NCBI RefSeq assembly: GCF_042650125.1
Contig: NZ_JBHSAP010000007.1
Span: forward strand, 496,001 to 560,000
Origin: Salinithrix halophila
Lineage (GTDB): Bacteria; Bacillota; Bacilli; Thermoactinomycetales; DSM-45169
Direction: 5' to 3'
DNA: 64,000 bases
Position 1 is the stretch's first letter, and each line of letters opens with the position of its first letter. Below are positions 1-8,199 of the stretch, piece by piece. The translations under genes and the position numbers were made by a program. The notes under the pieces are model-generated. The model was given only the letters and a program-made list of their open reading frames with translations, did no database searches and was not told the DNA's origin.

Positions 1-646
1 CGATCCCACCCTCCAGCTGGGCGACATCCCGGAATCCCTCCTCCAGCATGTAGGCGGTCAGTTTCTCGCAGCGGATCCCCCCCGTGCAGTAGGTAAGGAT
101 TTTTTTGTCTTTGTAATCAGCCAGGTGGTCTCGGATCCAGTCGGGAAACTCCCGAAACGAACGGACATTGGGACGGATGGCGTTTTTAAAACGGCCAAGG
201 TCATACTCGTAATCGTTGCGACCATCGAGAATCAGTACCTCTTCGTCCTGCATCGCCTCATGAAATTCTTTGGGAGAGAGGCGTTTTCCGCTTTTCTGAT
301 TCGGGTCTAATTCCCGGTCGACACGGAAGGTGACCAGCTCTTCTTTAGGGCGCACATGCATTTTTTTAAACGCGTGTCCTTCATGGGGATCTACCTTGAA
401 TACCATCTCCCGGAACCGAGGGTCCTGGTGCATCGCCTCCATGTAAACCTCCGTGGCGGCAATCGTGCCGGAAACCGTACCGTTGATCCCCTCTTCAGCT
501 ACCAGAATGCGTCCTTTTAGGCCCAACTCTTGACAGAAAGCGAGATGTCTTTTAGCAAAATCCTTCGGATCATCGATCCGAACGTACTTGTAATATAGCA
601 AAACTTGATAGCCATCCGTTGATTCGATTTCCTTTGACACTGACAC
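1..646 (-). CDS. trhO: tRNA uridine(34) hydroxylase, rhodanese family (partial, C-terminus off the window)
   Basis: TrhO-family enzymes (B. subtilis YbfQ, E. coli YceA) make 5-hydroxyuridine at the tRNA wobble position using O2. The visible 215 residues hold the N-terminal ferredoxin-like part and the start of the rhodanese domain, with the catalytic segment TYCTGGIRCEK near the left edge. About one third of the usual ~320 residues lies outside the window. The GTG start at 646 is chosen because AAGGAGTGTGAAGG precedes it at good spacing and the N-terminus (YQVLLYYKYVRIDDP) begins as in homologues. It is transcribed leftward, and its start lies about 110 bp from the end of the neighbouring Rieske gene, which is on the same strand. 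Confidence 0.9.
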   Translation of the reverse strand, partial: MSVSKEIESTDGYQVLLYYKYVRIDDPKDFAKRHLAFCQELGLKGRILVAEEGINGTVSGTIAATEVYMEAMHQDPRFREMVFKVDPHEGHAFKKMHVRPKEELVTFRVDRELDPNQKSGKRLSPKEFHEAMQDEEVLILDGRNDYEYDLGRFKNAIRPNVRSFREFPDWIRDHLADYKDKKILTYCTGGIRCEKLTAYMLEEGFRDVAQLEGGI

Positions 647-723
647 ACCCTTCACACTCCTTCATGACAACCCGCCGCGACAGAGTACCACGACGGGGTT
701 TCCCTCCCCATTGTAAACCAAGA

Positions 724-763
724 AGCCCCCTTAGGGAAAAGGGGACTTTTCCCTAAGAGGGCT
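724..763 (-). terminator. Terminator-like hairpin after the Rieske gene
   Basis: A 17-bp stem (724-740 with 747-763, one mismatch) overlaps the stop codon of the leftward Rieske gene. The U-rich tail is short, so termination may be partial and trhO could be read through. Confidence 0.55.
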
Positions 764-2648
764 GGTCGAAAAGATGTTCACCCCGGTGCAACCGCCATGC
801 AATGTTTGCTGTGCGGGGTATCTCCCGAGCTGTGGGGGCATGGGCAGCCAGATAGCGGGTCATCGCTAGTATAAGTATCCGAGAAGCACGACGGGCAAAG
901 GCAGTATCTTCTGCCTCCCAGCGGTCATGTTCGTCAAGGGCCGCCTCGATCATCTGGAAAGAATGGAATTCTGCGTCCTCGCGGAGCAGAGAGTAACCCA
1001 GCGTATTGAAGAGAGCACCTTTATCCCCACCGGCATCTAGATAGTCGGCCACCCACTCCGCAGCCTCTGCTACCTGTTGTTGTTTGTCCATCAGCTCGAG
1101 GAGCTCATCGGGATTCAACGGGGAGCGGTCTCCCTCGGCCTTCTCCTCCGGGAGGCGGGCAGCAGGCACGTTGAGGAAGCGATCCAGGTATACACTCATT
1201 GCTCCATGAAACACAGCCCGCATCAAGGCAGGAGATGGCGAACGAAGAAGGCTCTTGTGAACGGCATGGGCATGGGTAAAGGTGTGGAGGACGGTGATCC
1301 AATCACTGAATTCATTTTGCACATGAAAACGAGCAATCCGTTCTGCTGCTGCGAGGGTGACAAGGCGGGCCAACCGGGCAGGGGCCATCCCTGCCTTCAG
1401 GGCAGATACCATCTTTTCGACGGTGGCGACGGGGCGATCCCCTAGGAATCGCTCCATCCACGCTTCTTCTCCGTCTTCTCCTTTTCCGTCGCCGAATGCC
1501 ATCCCTTCCAGCTCCCGAAAGGCGGTATGGAGCGGTGCCACCAAGTCGACGGGTGCCTGCCAGCTATGGCGTTCCTCACTCCGTTCCGCCCCTGCCAACT
1601 GAGGGAGTAGGGAGGTAAGGACCCGCTCTCGCTCTCCATCCCCTACATGCTCCAGCACCTCAAAAGCTTTGTTGTGAAAATCTAGAACATGGCCGGTATC
1701 CATATAGAAATGGTCCGTCAAGGCGGCCAGCATCATATCAGAAAGCTGTCCCGTTTCCGCCCCAGCCCGAATGGCCGTAAGAAGGATTCGTTCCGCCCCC
1801 CTCACATCCCTCACTTCCACCGCCTGCCTGTACCAGCGGGTGAGGCGGGTCAAGTCCACTTCTTCTTCCTCAGGCAAAGCCTCATGCAAAAACCAGGTTC
1901 CCGATCCGGCACTTTCCCAGGCGATATGAACCATGCCATGATAAAGAGCGAGTATCTTCCCTTTCTTATCCAGTCGGGGAAGGATATAGAGCATCGCCGT
2001 CAGGATCGTCAATCCGCCGCGCCAGCCGGACCGCCTGTGGGTTGTTCCAAATTGGATACCGATCCTTGCAATAGCTTCTGGGGGTTCCTCCGCCTCTACT
2101 AACCCCACCACTGCTTTGGCGATGACAAGAGCGAGGTTATGTTCCAGACCCTCCCGCAAACGGCGGCGGTACCGCTCCCTCTCCTGCACTTGTTGGAGTT
2201 GGTTCTCACGGTTTTCGGCTCGATCTTCCCGATCATGGCCCAGAGTCTCCTCGTCGTGATCGTCGTGACAATAGCAAGCCCTGTTTCCTCCGCACGAGCC
2301 ACTTGAAGAGCGGGAAGCCCCCACTACTCTTGGCTTTGACCTGGGATCAACCCAAACCTGACCCTCTCTCACCTCTACCGCATGAACTTGAACATCATCC
2401 GCCCAGGGGTCCAGCGTTCCTCCACTCCGGATGTCAAAACGGGCATGATGCCATTCACACGTCAGGATACCGTCTTTCAGGGCTCCCTTGTGAAGCGGAA
2501 AACCCATATGAGGGCAGCGATTATCCACGGCAAATACCTCATTCTCGTAAAAAAACACAGCGATTCCATACCGGTCGCCTCTGACCAGTTTGACACGCGA
2601 TTTTTGAAGTTCATCGAGGGGACCGACAAGGATCCAATCTTTTTTCAT
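753..2648 (-). CDS. Rieske [2Fe-2S] protein fused to a large helical domain of unknown function
   Basis: Residues 1-105 form a Rieske domain with the cluster ligands visible as CPHMGFPLH and CEWHH, so a [2Fe-2S] cluster bound by two Cys and two His is expected. A short linker around residues 110-130 is unusually rich in Cys, His and acidic residues (CGGNRACYCHDDHDEE). About 490 further residues follow; they look all-helical and contain many His (THRRSGWRG, DHFYMDTGHVLDFHNK). I do not recognise this part with confidence, and a remote link to the questin-oxidase-like family is only a guess. The ATG at 2648 follows GGAGGT at 9 nt. The protein has no signal peptide and so is probably cytosolic. 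There is no obvious reductase or ferredoxin gene beside it. Confidence 0.8.
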   Translation of the reverse strand: MKKDWILVGPLDELQKSRVKLVRGDRYGIAVFFYENEVFAVDNRCPHMGFPLHKGALKDGILTCEWHHARFDIRSGGTLDPWADDVQVHAVEVREGQVWVDPRSKPRVVGASRSSSGSCGGNRACYCHDDHDEETLGHDREDRAENRENQLQQVQERERYRRRLREGLEHNLALVIAKAVVGLVEAEEPPEAIARIGIQFGTTHRRSGWRGGLTILTAMLYILPRLDKKGKILALYHGMVHIAWESAGSGTWFLHEALPEEEEVDLTRLTRWYRQAVEVRDVRGAERILLTAIRAGAETGQLSDMMLAALTDHFYMDTGHVLDFHNKAFEVLEHVGDGERERVLTSLLPQLAGAERSEERHSWQAPVDLVAPLHTAFRELEGMAFGDGKGEDGEEAWMERFLGDRPVATVEKMVSALKAGMAPARLARLVTLAAAERIARFHVQNEFSDWITVLHTFTHAHAVHKSLLRSPSPALMRAVFHGAMSVYLDRFLNVPAARLPEEKAEGDRSPLNPDELLELMDKQQQVAEAAEWVADYLDAGGDKGALFNTLGYSLLREDAEFHSFQMIEAALDEHDRWEAEDTAFARRASRILILAMTRYLAAHAPTAREIPRTANIAWRLHRGEHLFDQPS

Positions 2649-2801
2649 TCATGATACCTCCCGAAATCCGTTATGCTTCTCATTGTAGGGGATTCCGTCT
2701 TCTTCAGCCTCCGGACCAAGACGGAAATCCTCCTACAGACAAAGTCCCCCCTGAAATAGGTCCAGGCCTAAGCCAAAGGTCCGAATCTAAAGACGCAAAA
2801 A

Positions 2802-2832
2802 GGCCCGGTTTCTATCAGGAAGAAACCGGGCC
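2802..2832 (-). terminator. Second terminator hairpin downstream of csp
   Basis: A perfect 12-bp stem (2802-2813 with 2821-2832) is followed by TTTTTGC on the minus strand. It lies in tandem behind the hairpin at 2842-2878. Confidence 0.6.
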
Positions 2833-2841
2833 ATGCAAAAT

Positions 2842-2878
2842 AAAAAAACTACCGGCATAGGATGCCGGTAGTTTTTTT
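2842..2878 (-). terminator. Rho-independent terminator of the cold-shock gene
   Basis: A 17-bp perfect stem (ACTACCGGCAT core) flanked by A and T runs on both sides lies 12 nt after the csp stop codon. Confidence 0.85.
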
Positions 2879-2890
2879 ATCGGTTCGTGC

Positions 2891-3091
2891 TTAGATTTTT
2901 TCTACGTTTTGAGCTTGCTCGCCACGGTTGCCTTGGGTGATTTCAAAGCGCACTTTGTCGCCTTCATCCAGAGACTTAAAGCCTTCGGCGTTGATGGCGG
3001 AGAAATGAACGAACACGTCGTCGCGTCCTTCCACTTCGATGAAGCCAAAACCTTTTTCAGCGTTGAACCATTTTACGGTACCTTCGATCAT
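2891..3091 (-). CDS. csp: Cold-shock protein, CspA/CspB family
   Basis: A 66-residue single cold-shock domain, an RNA chaperone that binds single-stranded nucleic acid. RNP1 (KGFGFIEV) and RNP2 (VFVHFS) are intact, and the length is typical. The ATG at 3091 is preceded by GGAGGTTTTACG; an upstream in-frame ATG at 3124 lacks a ribosome site and would add a non-homologous 11-residue tail. The gene has a strong promoter and a leader of about 125 nt, typical of cold-inducible csp genes, and is followed by two terminators. Confidence 0.95.
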   Translation of the reverse strand: MIEGTVKWFNAEKGFGFIEVEGRDDVFVHFSAINAEGFKSLDEGDKVRFEITQGNRGEQAQNVEKI

Positions 3092-3136
3092 CGTAAAACC
3101 TCCAAAAAATATAATGTGTTGCACATATCCGGTAAC

Positions 3137-3196
3137 AATTCACACATTATAAAGGATTACAACCCCAGCCTTATAACCCTTTATAACATGTGAATT
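3137..3196 (-). promoter_or_regulatory. Long stem-loop in the csp 5' leader
   Basis: Arms 3137-3155 and 3178-3196 pair over 19 bp with two mismatches around a 22-nt loop. The structure falls inside the predicted transcript (start near 3216) and upstream of the ribosome site, so it is more likely an RNA element than a DNA operator. Confidence 0.6.
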
Positions 3197-3222
3197 ATAC
3201 CTCAATATTACAACCAGAAATT

Positions 3223-3251
3223 AGTATAGCACATGTCATCAGTTTTTGCAA
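3223..3251 (-). promoter_or_regulatory. Sigma-A promoter of csp
   Basis: On the minus strand TTGCAA (3246-3251) is separated by exactly 17 bp from TATACT (3223-3228), which has an extended -10 TGC before it. Predicted transcription start is near 3216. Confidence 0.75.
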
Positions 3252-3315
3252 AGCAATATCTTTTTTCGACAAGCTCATTGACTGCCGTCGGCCATGTGTG
3301 GTAATATTGTTTGTT

Positions 3316-3343
3316 TTGTTTGCTATATCGTCCAATGTATGAT
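3316..3343 (+). promoter_or_regulatory. Probable promoter of the CarD-family gene
   Basis: TTGTTT (3316-3321), 16-bp spacer, TATGAT (3338-3343). It overlaps the region that a longer open reading frame (from 3311) would translate, which argues for the internal start at 3377. Confidence 0.5.
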
Positions 3344-3376
3344 ATCATAAATAGGACTACTCCAGGGGGTGATTTT

Positions 3377-3862
3377 CTGTTTCAAGTTGGCGATAAAATT
3401 GTGTATCCCATGCATGGAGCCGGTATCATTGAAGCCATTGAAGAGAAAGAAATCCTGGGAGAAAAACAACACTACTACTTGATAAATATGCCGATGGGTA
3501 ACGTTCATATCATGATTCCCATGGAAAAGGTTATGAATCTGGGTATCCGAGAGATTGTCGATCGCGATACCATGGACGATGTTCTGCACACCTTCCATGA
3601 TCATAAATCCGATTCGTCGGTCGCCTGGAACCAACGGTATCGCAAAAACATGGATAAACTGAAAACCGGCGACATCTATAAAGGAGCCGAGGTCATCCGT
3701 GATTTGCTCCGAATTAATAAAGACCGCGTGCTCGGAGCTGGCGAGAAGAAAATGCTCGACAATGCGATGCAAATGTTTATCAGCGAATTGGTATCCGTTA
3801 AAAAAATCACGGAAGAACAGGCCACTGATCTAGTGAATCAATTCCTTCACAAAGATGCTTAA
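3377..3862 (+). CDS. CarD/CdnL-family RNA polymerase-binding transcription regulator
   Basis: A 161-residue protein with an N-terminal CarD_CdnL/TRCF RNA-polymerase-interacting domain (FQVGDKIVYPMHGAGII) and a helical C-terminal DNA-binding half, like B. subtilis YdeB. It binds the RNA polymerase beta subunit and modulates promoter opening. The family start MFQVGDK aligns with a CTG codon at 3377, which sits 7 nt after an almost perfect ribosome site AGGGGGTGAT. No ATG, GTG or TTG fits that site in this frame, so CTG is the likely initiator. An upstream TTG at 3311 would put the promoter inside the gene. It is monocistronic with its own terminator. Confidence 0.88.
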   Translation: MFQVGDKIVYPMHGAGIIEAIEEKEILGEKQHYYLINMPMGNVHIMIPMEKVMNLGIREIVDRDTMDDVLHTFHDHKSDSSVAWNQRYRKNMDKLKTGDIYKGAEVIRDLLRINKDRVLGAGEKKMLDNAMQMFISELVSVKKITEEQATDLVNQFLHKDA

Positions 3863-3877
3863 AGAGTAATCCTCTTG

Positions 3878-3916
3878 ACACCACCTCCTTTTTTAAAAGA
3901 TGGTTGGTGTTTTTTT
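3878..3916 (+). terminator. Terminator of the CarD-family gene
   Basis: A stem ACACCA...TGGTGT, extended with one bulge, is followed by seven T residues. Confidence 0.65.
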
Positions 3917-3999
3917 GTGCCATTTGCTTATTTACCTCGATAGGAGGACCCAGTACAATGAAGTCCATAGATATAGAAAAGGTAAAGGGGAAATAACCG

Positions 4000-4548
4000 A
4001 TGGACTTCACGATTTTTCAATGGATCAACAGTTTTGCTGGGAAAAATCCACTTTTGGATGGGTTGATGATGGGCATGACGGCTTACGGCCCTTATGGATT
4101 TGCCATCCTCTTGTTCCTTATGCTGCTCAACTGGCGTTCTAAATCCCAACGGATCGGCGGTTTCTATGCCGGTGTGACCTTGATGCTAGCTTTTATCATA
4201 AGTTATGGGATCGGTCAATGTTGGTCTCGGGAACGCCCCTTCGTAACCCATGATCAAGTGAATGTGCTCCTTCACCATGCCGCCGATTCGTCCTTTCCAA
4301 GTGATCATACCACCGGCGCATTTGCCATTGCTTTCGCCCTTTGGTATCACAACCGTTTCCTGGGCGGAATCCTGTTAGTGTTGGCACTCATGATCGGCAT
4401 TTCCCGTCCCTTTGTGGGCCATCATTATCCGGGAGATGTGTTAGCAGCGATCCTAATCGCTTTCCTGGCAGCAAAAACGGTACAACTCATCCGCGAAAAG
4501 CGGCAACATCCACTCCCCGCTAAAACCCCTGTCTCCACCCGCGGATGA
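4000..4548 (+). CDS. PAP2-family membrane phosphatase, probable undecaprenyl-diphosphatase (BcrC type)
   Basis: An 182-residue integral membrane protein with the three PAP2 motifs: WSRERPF (about 75-81), PSDHT (about 99-103) and SRPFVGHHYPGDV (about 129-141). The His of PSDH and of GHHYPGD are the catalytic pair. BcrC-type enzymes recycle undecaprenyl pyrophosphate at the outer membrane face and give bacitracin tolerance. Size and motif order fit BcrC better than the larger phosphatidylglycerophosphatase B. The ATG at 4000 follows AAGGGGAAA. Confidence 0.85.
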   Translation: MDFTIFQWINSFAGKNPLLDGLMMGMTAYGPYGFAILLFLMLLNWRSKSQRIGGFYAGVTLMLAFIISYGIGQCWSRERPFVTHDQVNVLLHHAADSSFPSDHTTGAFAIAFALWYHNRFLGGILLVLALMIGISRPFVGHHYPGDVLAAILIAFLAAKTVQLIREKRQHPLPAKTPVSTRG

Positions 4549-4573
4549 GCCCAAAATGCAGCTCAGTGATAAA

Positions 4574-4598
4574 AAAAGCCTGCGTCATGCAGGCTTTT
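4574..4598 (+). terminator. Terminator of the PAP2 gene
   Basis: AAAAGCCTGC/GCAGGCTTTT stem with a 5-nt loop; it is bidirectional in appearance and could also serve the leftward microprotein gene at 4646-4756. Confidence 0.8.
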
Positions 4599-4645
4599 CT
4601 CATTTACCCCTTCGCTACCCTCAGTAGCCGCAATCGGCACATCTC

Positions 4646-4756
4646 TTAACTCCGAATCTTTTTGGGATCTGAAAGGAATATCCACCCTCTCCGATTAATC
4701 CGTTCCACCCGTCTCCAGTGTTCTTCAATCTTCAACTCGAGCATAGGTTCCCACAT
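4646..4756 (-). CDS. 36-residue microprotein with a strong ribosome-binding site
   Basis: The ATG at 4756 is preceded by AAAGGAGG at 7 nt, one of the best ribosome sites in the window. The product begins MWEPMLELKIEEHWRRVERI and ends SDPKKIRS; it is basic, amphipathic and Trp/Arg-rich, with no signal peptide or membrane segment. The gene starts 34 nt after the upstream metallo-hydrolase stop, so it is probably the second gene of that transcript. Its function is unknown, and I recognise no family. Confidence 0.6.
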   Translation of the reverse strand: MWEPMLELKIEEHWRRVERINRRGWIFLSDPKKIRS

Positions 4757-4790
4757 AACAGTTCCTCCTTTCAACAGGGCCCGATATCTC

Positions 4791-5606
4791 TCATCCTTCT
4801 AACATCCCAAGATAGTGGTCGATGGAACGAAGGGTGATCGCCTTGCCGTCGCCGGTGATCGACCTCCCTGACCAGGCTCCGTGGATGTGATCAAAATCCC
4901 AACCTTCTATCACGAGTCGAATCCGCTGCATCTCCTGTGCTGGGAGAGGAATGTGATTGGGAAAGCTGTACATAAAGCTGACCCGGTCTAGGCCAGGAGT
5001 CACAAAAATGGTATCCCCGGTCAGGATAGACCCTTTCCCCTCGGCGCCTTCTCTCCAATGAAGAAAGGTGCTCCCAGGAAAGTGACCGCCAAGGCGAACA
5101 GCTGTTACGTTGGAGGTAAGACGGTATTCATCCCCCGACCAAAACTGGATCTTGTCCTTTGGCCCCATCACCCAATCACGATCCGCTTCGTGCAGGTACA
5201 CCGGACAATCGAGAGCCTCTCCCCAGCCCGCATAGTTACTATAAAAATGGGGGTGGGAGATCACAATCCCCTTCAATCCCCCTTTCTGTCGCATCCATTC
5301 CACTGTCTTATCATCCAGGTAGGTCGTGCAGTCCCATAAGAAATTGCCGTCTTCTGTCTTCAACAAGAGGGCCCGTTGCCCGATAGCGAAAGAAGGACGG
5401 GTGACGATTTCCGTAAGTCTCGGCTCCAAGGGCAGCTGTTCATTCCGGTATCCTGCATTTTTCATCACTTCCAAAGTAGTCCAAGCCTGACCCCCGGGAC
5501 GGATATATTGCCGGTCGTCCATGCAAATGGGGCAGCTGATAGGCTCTTTCTCTGATTCACTAAATCGGGTGCCGCAGGTGATGCAGATGTAGGATGTCTG
5601 GTCCAT
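4791..5606 (-). CDS. MBL-fold metallo-hydrolase with N-terminal zinc ribbon
   Basis: A 271-residue protein. Residues 8-32 hold two CxxC pairs (CITC, CPIC), a rubredoxin-like zinc ribbon. A metallo-beta-lactamase fold follows with HPHFYSN (a variant of HxHxDH), GGHFPGS, LTGDTIF and HIHGAW as likely metal ligands. The Asp/His of the canonical HxHxDH motif are replaced by Ser-Asn, so metal binding may be reduced to one site. The substrate is unknown. The ATG at 5606 is preferred because AAGGAGG lies 7 nt before it; the upstream ATG at 5633 would place that ribosome site inside the coding region. It is followed by a microprotein gene. Confidence 0.8.
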   Translation of the reverse strand: MDQTSYICITCGTRFSESEKEPISCPICMDDRQYIRPGGQAWTTLEVMKNAGYRNEQLPLEPRLTEIVTRPSFAIGQRALLLKTEDGNFLWDCTTYLDDKTVEWMRQKGGLKGIVISHPHFYSNYAGWGEALDCPVYLHEADRDWVMGPKDKIQFWSGDEYRLTSNVTAVRLGGHFPGSTFLHWREGAEGKGSILTGDTIFVTPGLDRVSFMYSFPNHIPLPAQEMQRIRLVIEGWDFDHIHGAWSGRSITGDGKAITLRSIDHYLGMLEG

Positions 5607-5853
5607 ATCCAATCCTCCTTCGCGGTTCTCCATCTCATTATCGGTGGAAGTTTGGCCTCTTTCATCGGTCTCAAGGCCCGTTTCCCCCTAGATCTTTTGA
5701 CGGAAACGGCTCTCTAGCTATTTAAATTTGCAGGTGATTTTGCATAATTCCATACAATTTGTTGGTAGGACCCGTCCAACCTATCGGATTTTCTATTCTC
5801 ACATGCCCCTAATAACCCTTATCCTGTAAAAAAGGATGGGAAAGGGGAGCGAC

Positions 5854-7107
5854 ATGCGAAAAATTCATTACGGTTGGTGGGTGTTGTTTTTCTCCTTCTT
5901 TTCCCTGCTGACGGTTCAAGGTGCGCGGTTGTCATTCGGCGCATTCATCGTTCCGTGGGAAGAATCTTACGCAGCGGGCAGAGGGACCGTCTCCTTCATC
6001 GGCACCTTAAGTTTTATCGTTTACGGATTAACCCAGCCCCTCGTAGGGAAGCTAATCGACCGGTGGGGTGTACGGCGTGTCCTGTCTTACAGTGCCCTTA
6101 TCGCCGGTATCGGCTTTCTTTTGACTGTGACAGCTTCGACAACCTGGGAGTTGTGGGCTTGGTTCGGAATCCTAGCTTCCATCGGATTCGGCGGCGCCTC
6201 CAGCGTGGCAGCCTCAGTGGCCGTCACACATTGGTTTAATGAAAAAAGGGGACTGGCCCTGGGAATTATCACCTCAGGATTTGGAGCCGGACAATTCTTT
6301 ATCGTTCCCCTGGCATTGGGTTTAATCGAAAGAACAGGATGGCAGGCGGCTTCATTGACTTTGGGGGGGATTCTCGTTCTTGTCGCTTTTCCCCTTCTGT
6401 TAATTTTTCTGAAGAACCGTCCCTCTGACATGGGACTACAACCCTATGGGGGAGAACCAACAGCCCAGGAGACACCGAAGACAAAAGAAAATCTGGAGGA
6501 GACGGGCCCTCCTTTTTGGCGTCATCGGGGCTTTTGGTGCCTAATCCTCCCCTATTCCATCTGCGGGTTTACAACGACAGGGTTGATGGATACCCATTTG
6601 ATCCCCTTCGCCCACGGGCACGGATTTTCAGCGGCTGTCACCGGAACAGCAGTCAGCCTGTTAGCCCTGTTCAACGTCATCGGCACCTTGGCTTCCGGCC
6701 ATTTTGCCGACCGGTGGAACATTCGCTGGATGCTGGTGACTCTGTACGCCATCCGAGCCGTAACGGTATTCTGCCTAATCTATACCCACCAAGCCTACTT
6801 GCTGTGGTTGTTCGCCATCCTTTTCGGTTTGGTCGACTTCTCAACAGTAGCTCCCACAACACTAAAGACAACCCGTTATTTTCAAGCAAAGAGTGTCGGA
6901 TTGGTCTTGGGATGGCTGTCCTTCGGCCATCAAGTCGGTTCAGCTTTAGGAGCCTACATTCCAGGGTGGTTATATGATTTGACTGGGGGGTATGGCGCCG
7001 CTTTTATCTTTTCAGCCCTTCTTTTGGGGGGAGCCGTGTTATTCAGTTTCTTCCTCCCAGACTTGCGTACCGTTCCAAAGATAAAAACCGAATCTCTAGC
7101 CAATTGA
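5854..7107 (+). CDS. MFS transporter, oxalate/formate-antiporter or monocarboxylate-like
   Basis: A 417-residue protein with 12 predicted membrane segments in two halves joined by a hydrophilic loop near residues 195-225. The N-terminus (HYGWWVLFFSFFSLL) and the loop-2/3 motif GKLIDRWGVRR are typical of the OFA/monocarboxylate branch of the major facilitator superfamily. The substrate cannot be inferred; an organic anion is the family norm. The ATG at 5854 follows AAAGGGGAG; the in-frame ATG at 5836 overlaps that site. It is monocistronic. Confidence 0.85.
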   Translation: MRKIHYGWWVLFFSFFSLLTVQGARLSFGAFIVPWEESYAAGRGTVSFIGTLSFIVYGLTQPLVGKLIDRWGVRRVLSYSALIAGIGFLLTVTASTTWELWAWFGILASIGFGGASSVAASVAVTHWFNEKRGLALGIITSGFGAGQFFIVPLALGLIERTGWQAASLTLGGILVLVAFPLLLIFLKNRPSDMGLQPYGGEPTAQETPKTKENLEETGPPFWRHRGFWCLILPYSICGFTTTGLMDTHLIPFAHGHGFSAAVTGTAVSLLALFNVIGTLASGHFADRWNIRWMLVTLYAIRAVTVFCLIYTHQAYLLWLFAILFGLVDFSTVAPTTLKTTRYFQAKSVGLVLGWLSFGHQVGSALGAYIPGWLYDLTGGYGAAFIFSALLLGGAVLFSFFLPDLRTVPKIKTESLAN

Positions 7108-7136
7108 CATACCCCCAAAGCTACCCATAAAAACTT

Positions 7137-7160
7137 AGGGACCGACAATAGTCGGTCCCT
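7137..7160. terminator. Bidirectional terminator between the MFS gene and cysE
   Basis: AGGGACCGAC/GTCGGTCCCT stem with AATA loop, flanked by A and T tracts; the two genes are convergent. Confidence 0.85.
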
Positions 7161-7162
7161 TT

Positions 7163-7888
7163 TCATTGCACTTTCGCTTTTTCTTGTTCCATCTGCTTTA
7201 ATCGATCATCCGCCCGATTGATCGTCATCCAGAGCAAGAAGAGTTCATTTTGCATCCGCTTCATCGATTGAGCTACGGGATCCGGTACTTGGGAAAAATC
7301 CCAAGCTGGGTCCATTCGCACGCCGTTTTGGGATACCACCCTGCCCGGAACTCCGACAACCGTGGAGTCCGGCGGAACATTACGTAAAACGACGGCACCC
7401 GCTCCAATCTTGGCCCCCGACCCGACTTGGATCGCTCCAAGAACCTTGGCTCCCGAAGAGACCATCACATGATTACCGAGAGTGGGGTGCCGTTTTCCTT
7501 TCTCTTTCCCCGTTCCCCCCAGAGTCACCCCTTGATAGAGGGTAACATGATCCCCGATTTCGCAGGTCTCTCCGATGACGACCCCCATGCCGTGGTCGAT
7601 AAAGAAACCTTTTCCGATCACCGCCCCCGGATGAATCTCAATCCCTGTCAAGAACCGTGACCACTGGGAAATCAACCGGGCTAAAAAAAACTGCTTCCGT
7701 CTAAACAGAAAATGGGCGATCCGGTGAAAGCAAATCGCATGGAGCCCGGAGTAAGTAAATAGAATTTCTGCCCAATGGCGGGCAGCTGGATCTTGTTCCT
7801 TGACTGCCCGAAAATCCGTGAGAAAGGTTTCCCACCCTTCTCGTATGATCCTTATCAATCCGCAACACTCCCAAGTATCCGGTTCCAT
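7163..7888 (-). CDS. cysE: Serine O-acetyltransferase
   Basis: Left-handed beta-helix acetyltransferase that makes O-acetylserine for cysteine synthesis. The N-terminal helical domain (QDPAARHW, TYSGLHAICFHRIAH) and the hexapeptide-repeat core (IDHGMGVVIGETCEIG, GVTLGGTGKEKGKRHPT) are intact; catalytic Asp/His are in IDHG. Two starts are possible. The ATG at 7888 gives 241 residues, but AGGTGG almost touches it. A TTG at 7858 has GGGAG at 9 nt and gives a length closer to the ~217-residue B. subtilis enzyme. Unlike many Bacilli it is not in a gltX-cysE-cysS operon, and no T-box motif is visible upstream. Confidence 0.92.
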   Translation of the reverse strand: MEPDTWECCGLIRIIREGWETFLTDFRAVKEQDPAARHWAEILFTYSGLHAICFHRIAHFLFRRKQFFLARLISQWSRFLTGIEIHPGAVIGKGFFIDHGMGVVIGETCEIGDHVTLYQGVTLGGTGKEKGKRHPTLGNHVMVSSGAKVLGAIQVGSGAKIGAGAVVLRNVPPDSTVVGVPGRVVSQNGVRMDPAWDFSQVPDPVAQSMKRMQNELFLLWMTINRADDRLKQMEQEKAKVQ

Positions 7889-8199
7889 CCACCTTCTTCA
7901 TACTCCGGCTCAATTCTCCGCAGGCAAGGGTCTAAGGCCTTCGTGCTTTTTGAAACTTTCGGAAAAAGGGGGTAGGGGCAGATTCCAGAAGAGAATGCTT
8001 GGACAAATCATATCCAGTCCCCTCTCAATGGTTTTTCTTTTTGTCTGGATAATAGTATATTAGTTTTCAAATATGTCTGTTTTTCCCCTTATTTGCTACG
8101 AATTGAAGTGACTGACGGTAAAAAGCCTCTTTCCTCTCGGATCATCGGTTTTTATACAAATAATTATTTTCCTATCTACCTTGCAGGAGGTTGGAGAAT

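Noticed and set aside
2735..2760. Third copy of the repeat found around the MerR gene
   Set aside because: Only a short GACAAAGTCC match; the paired arm is missing.
7889..8199. T-box or cysteine riboswitch upstream of cysE
   Set aside because: The conserved AGGGTGGNACCGCG element is absent on the minus strand, and no named riboswitch core was found.
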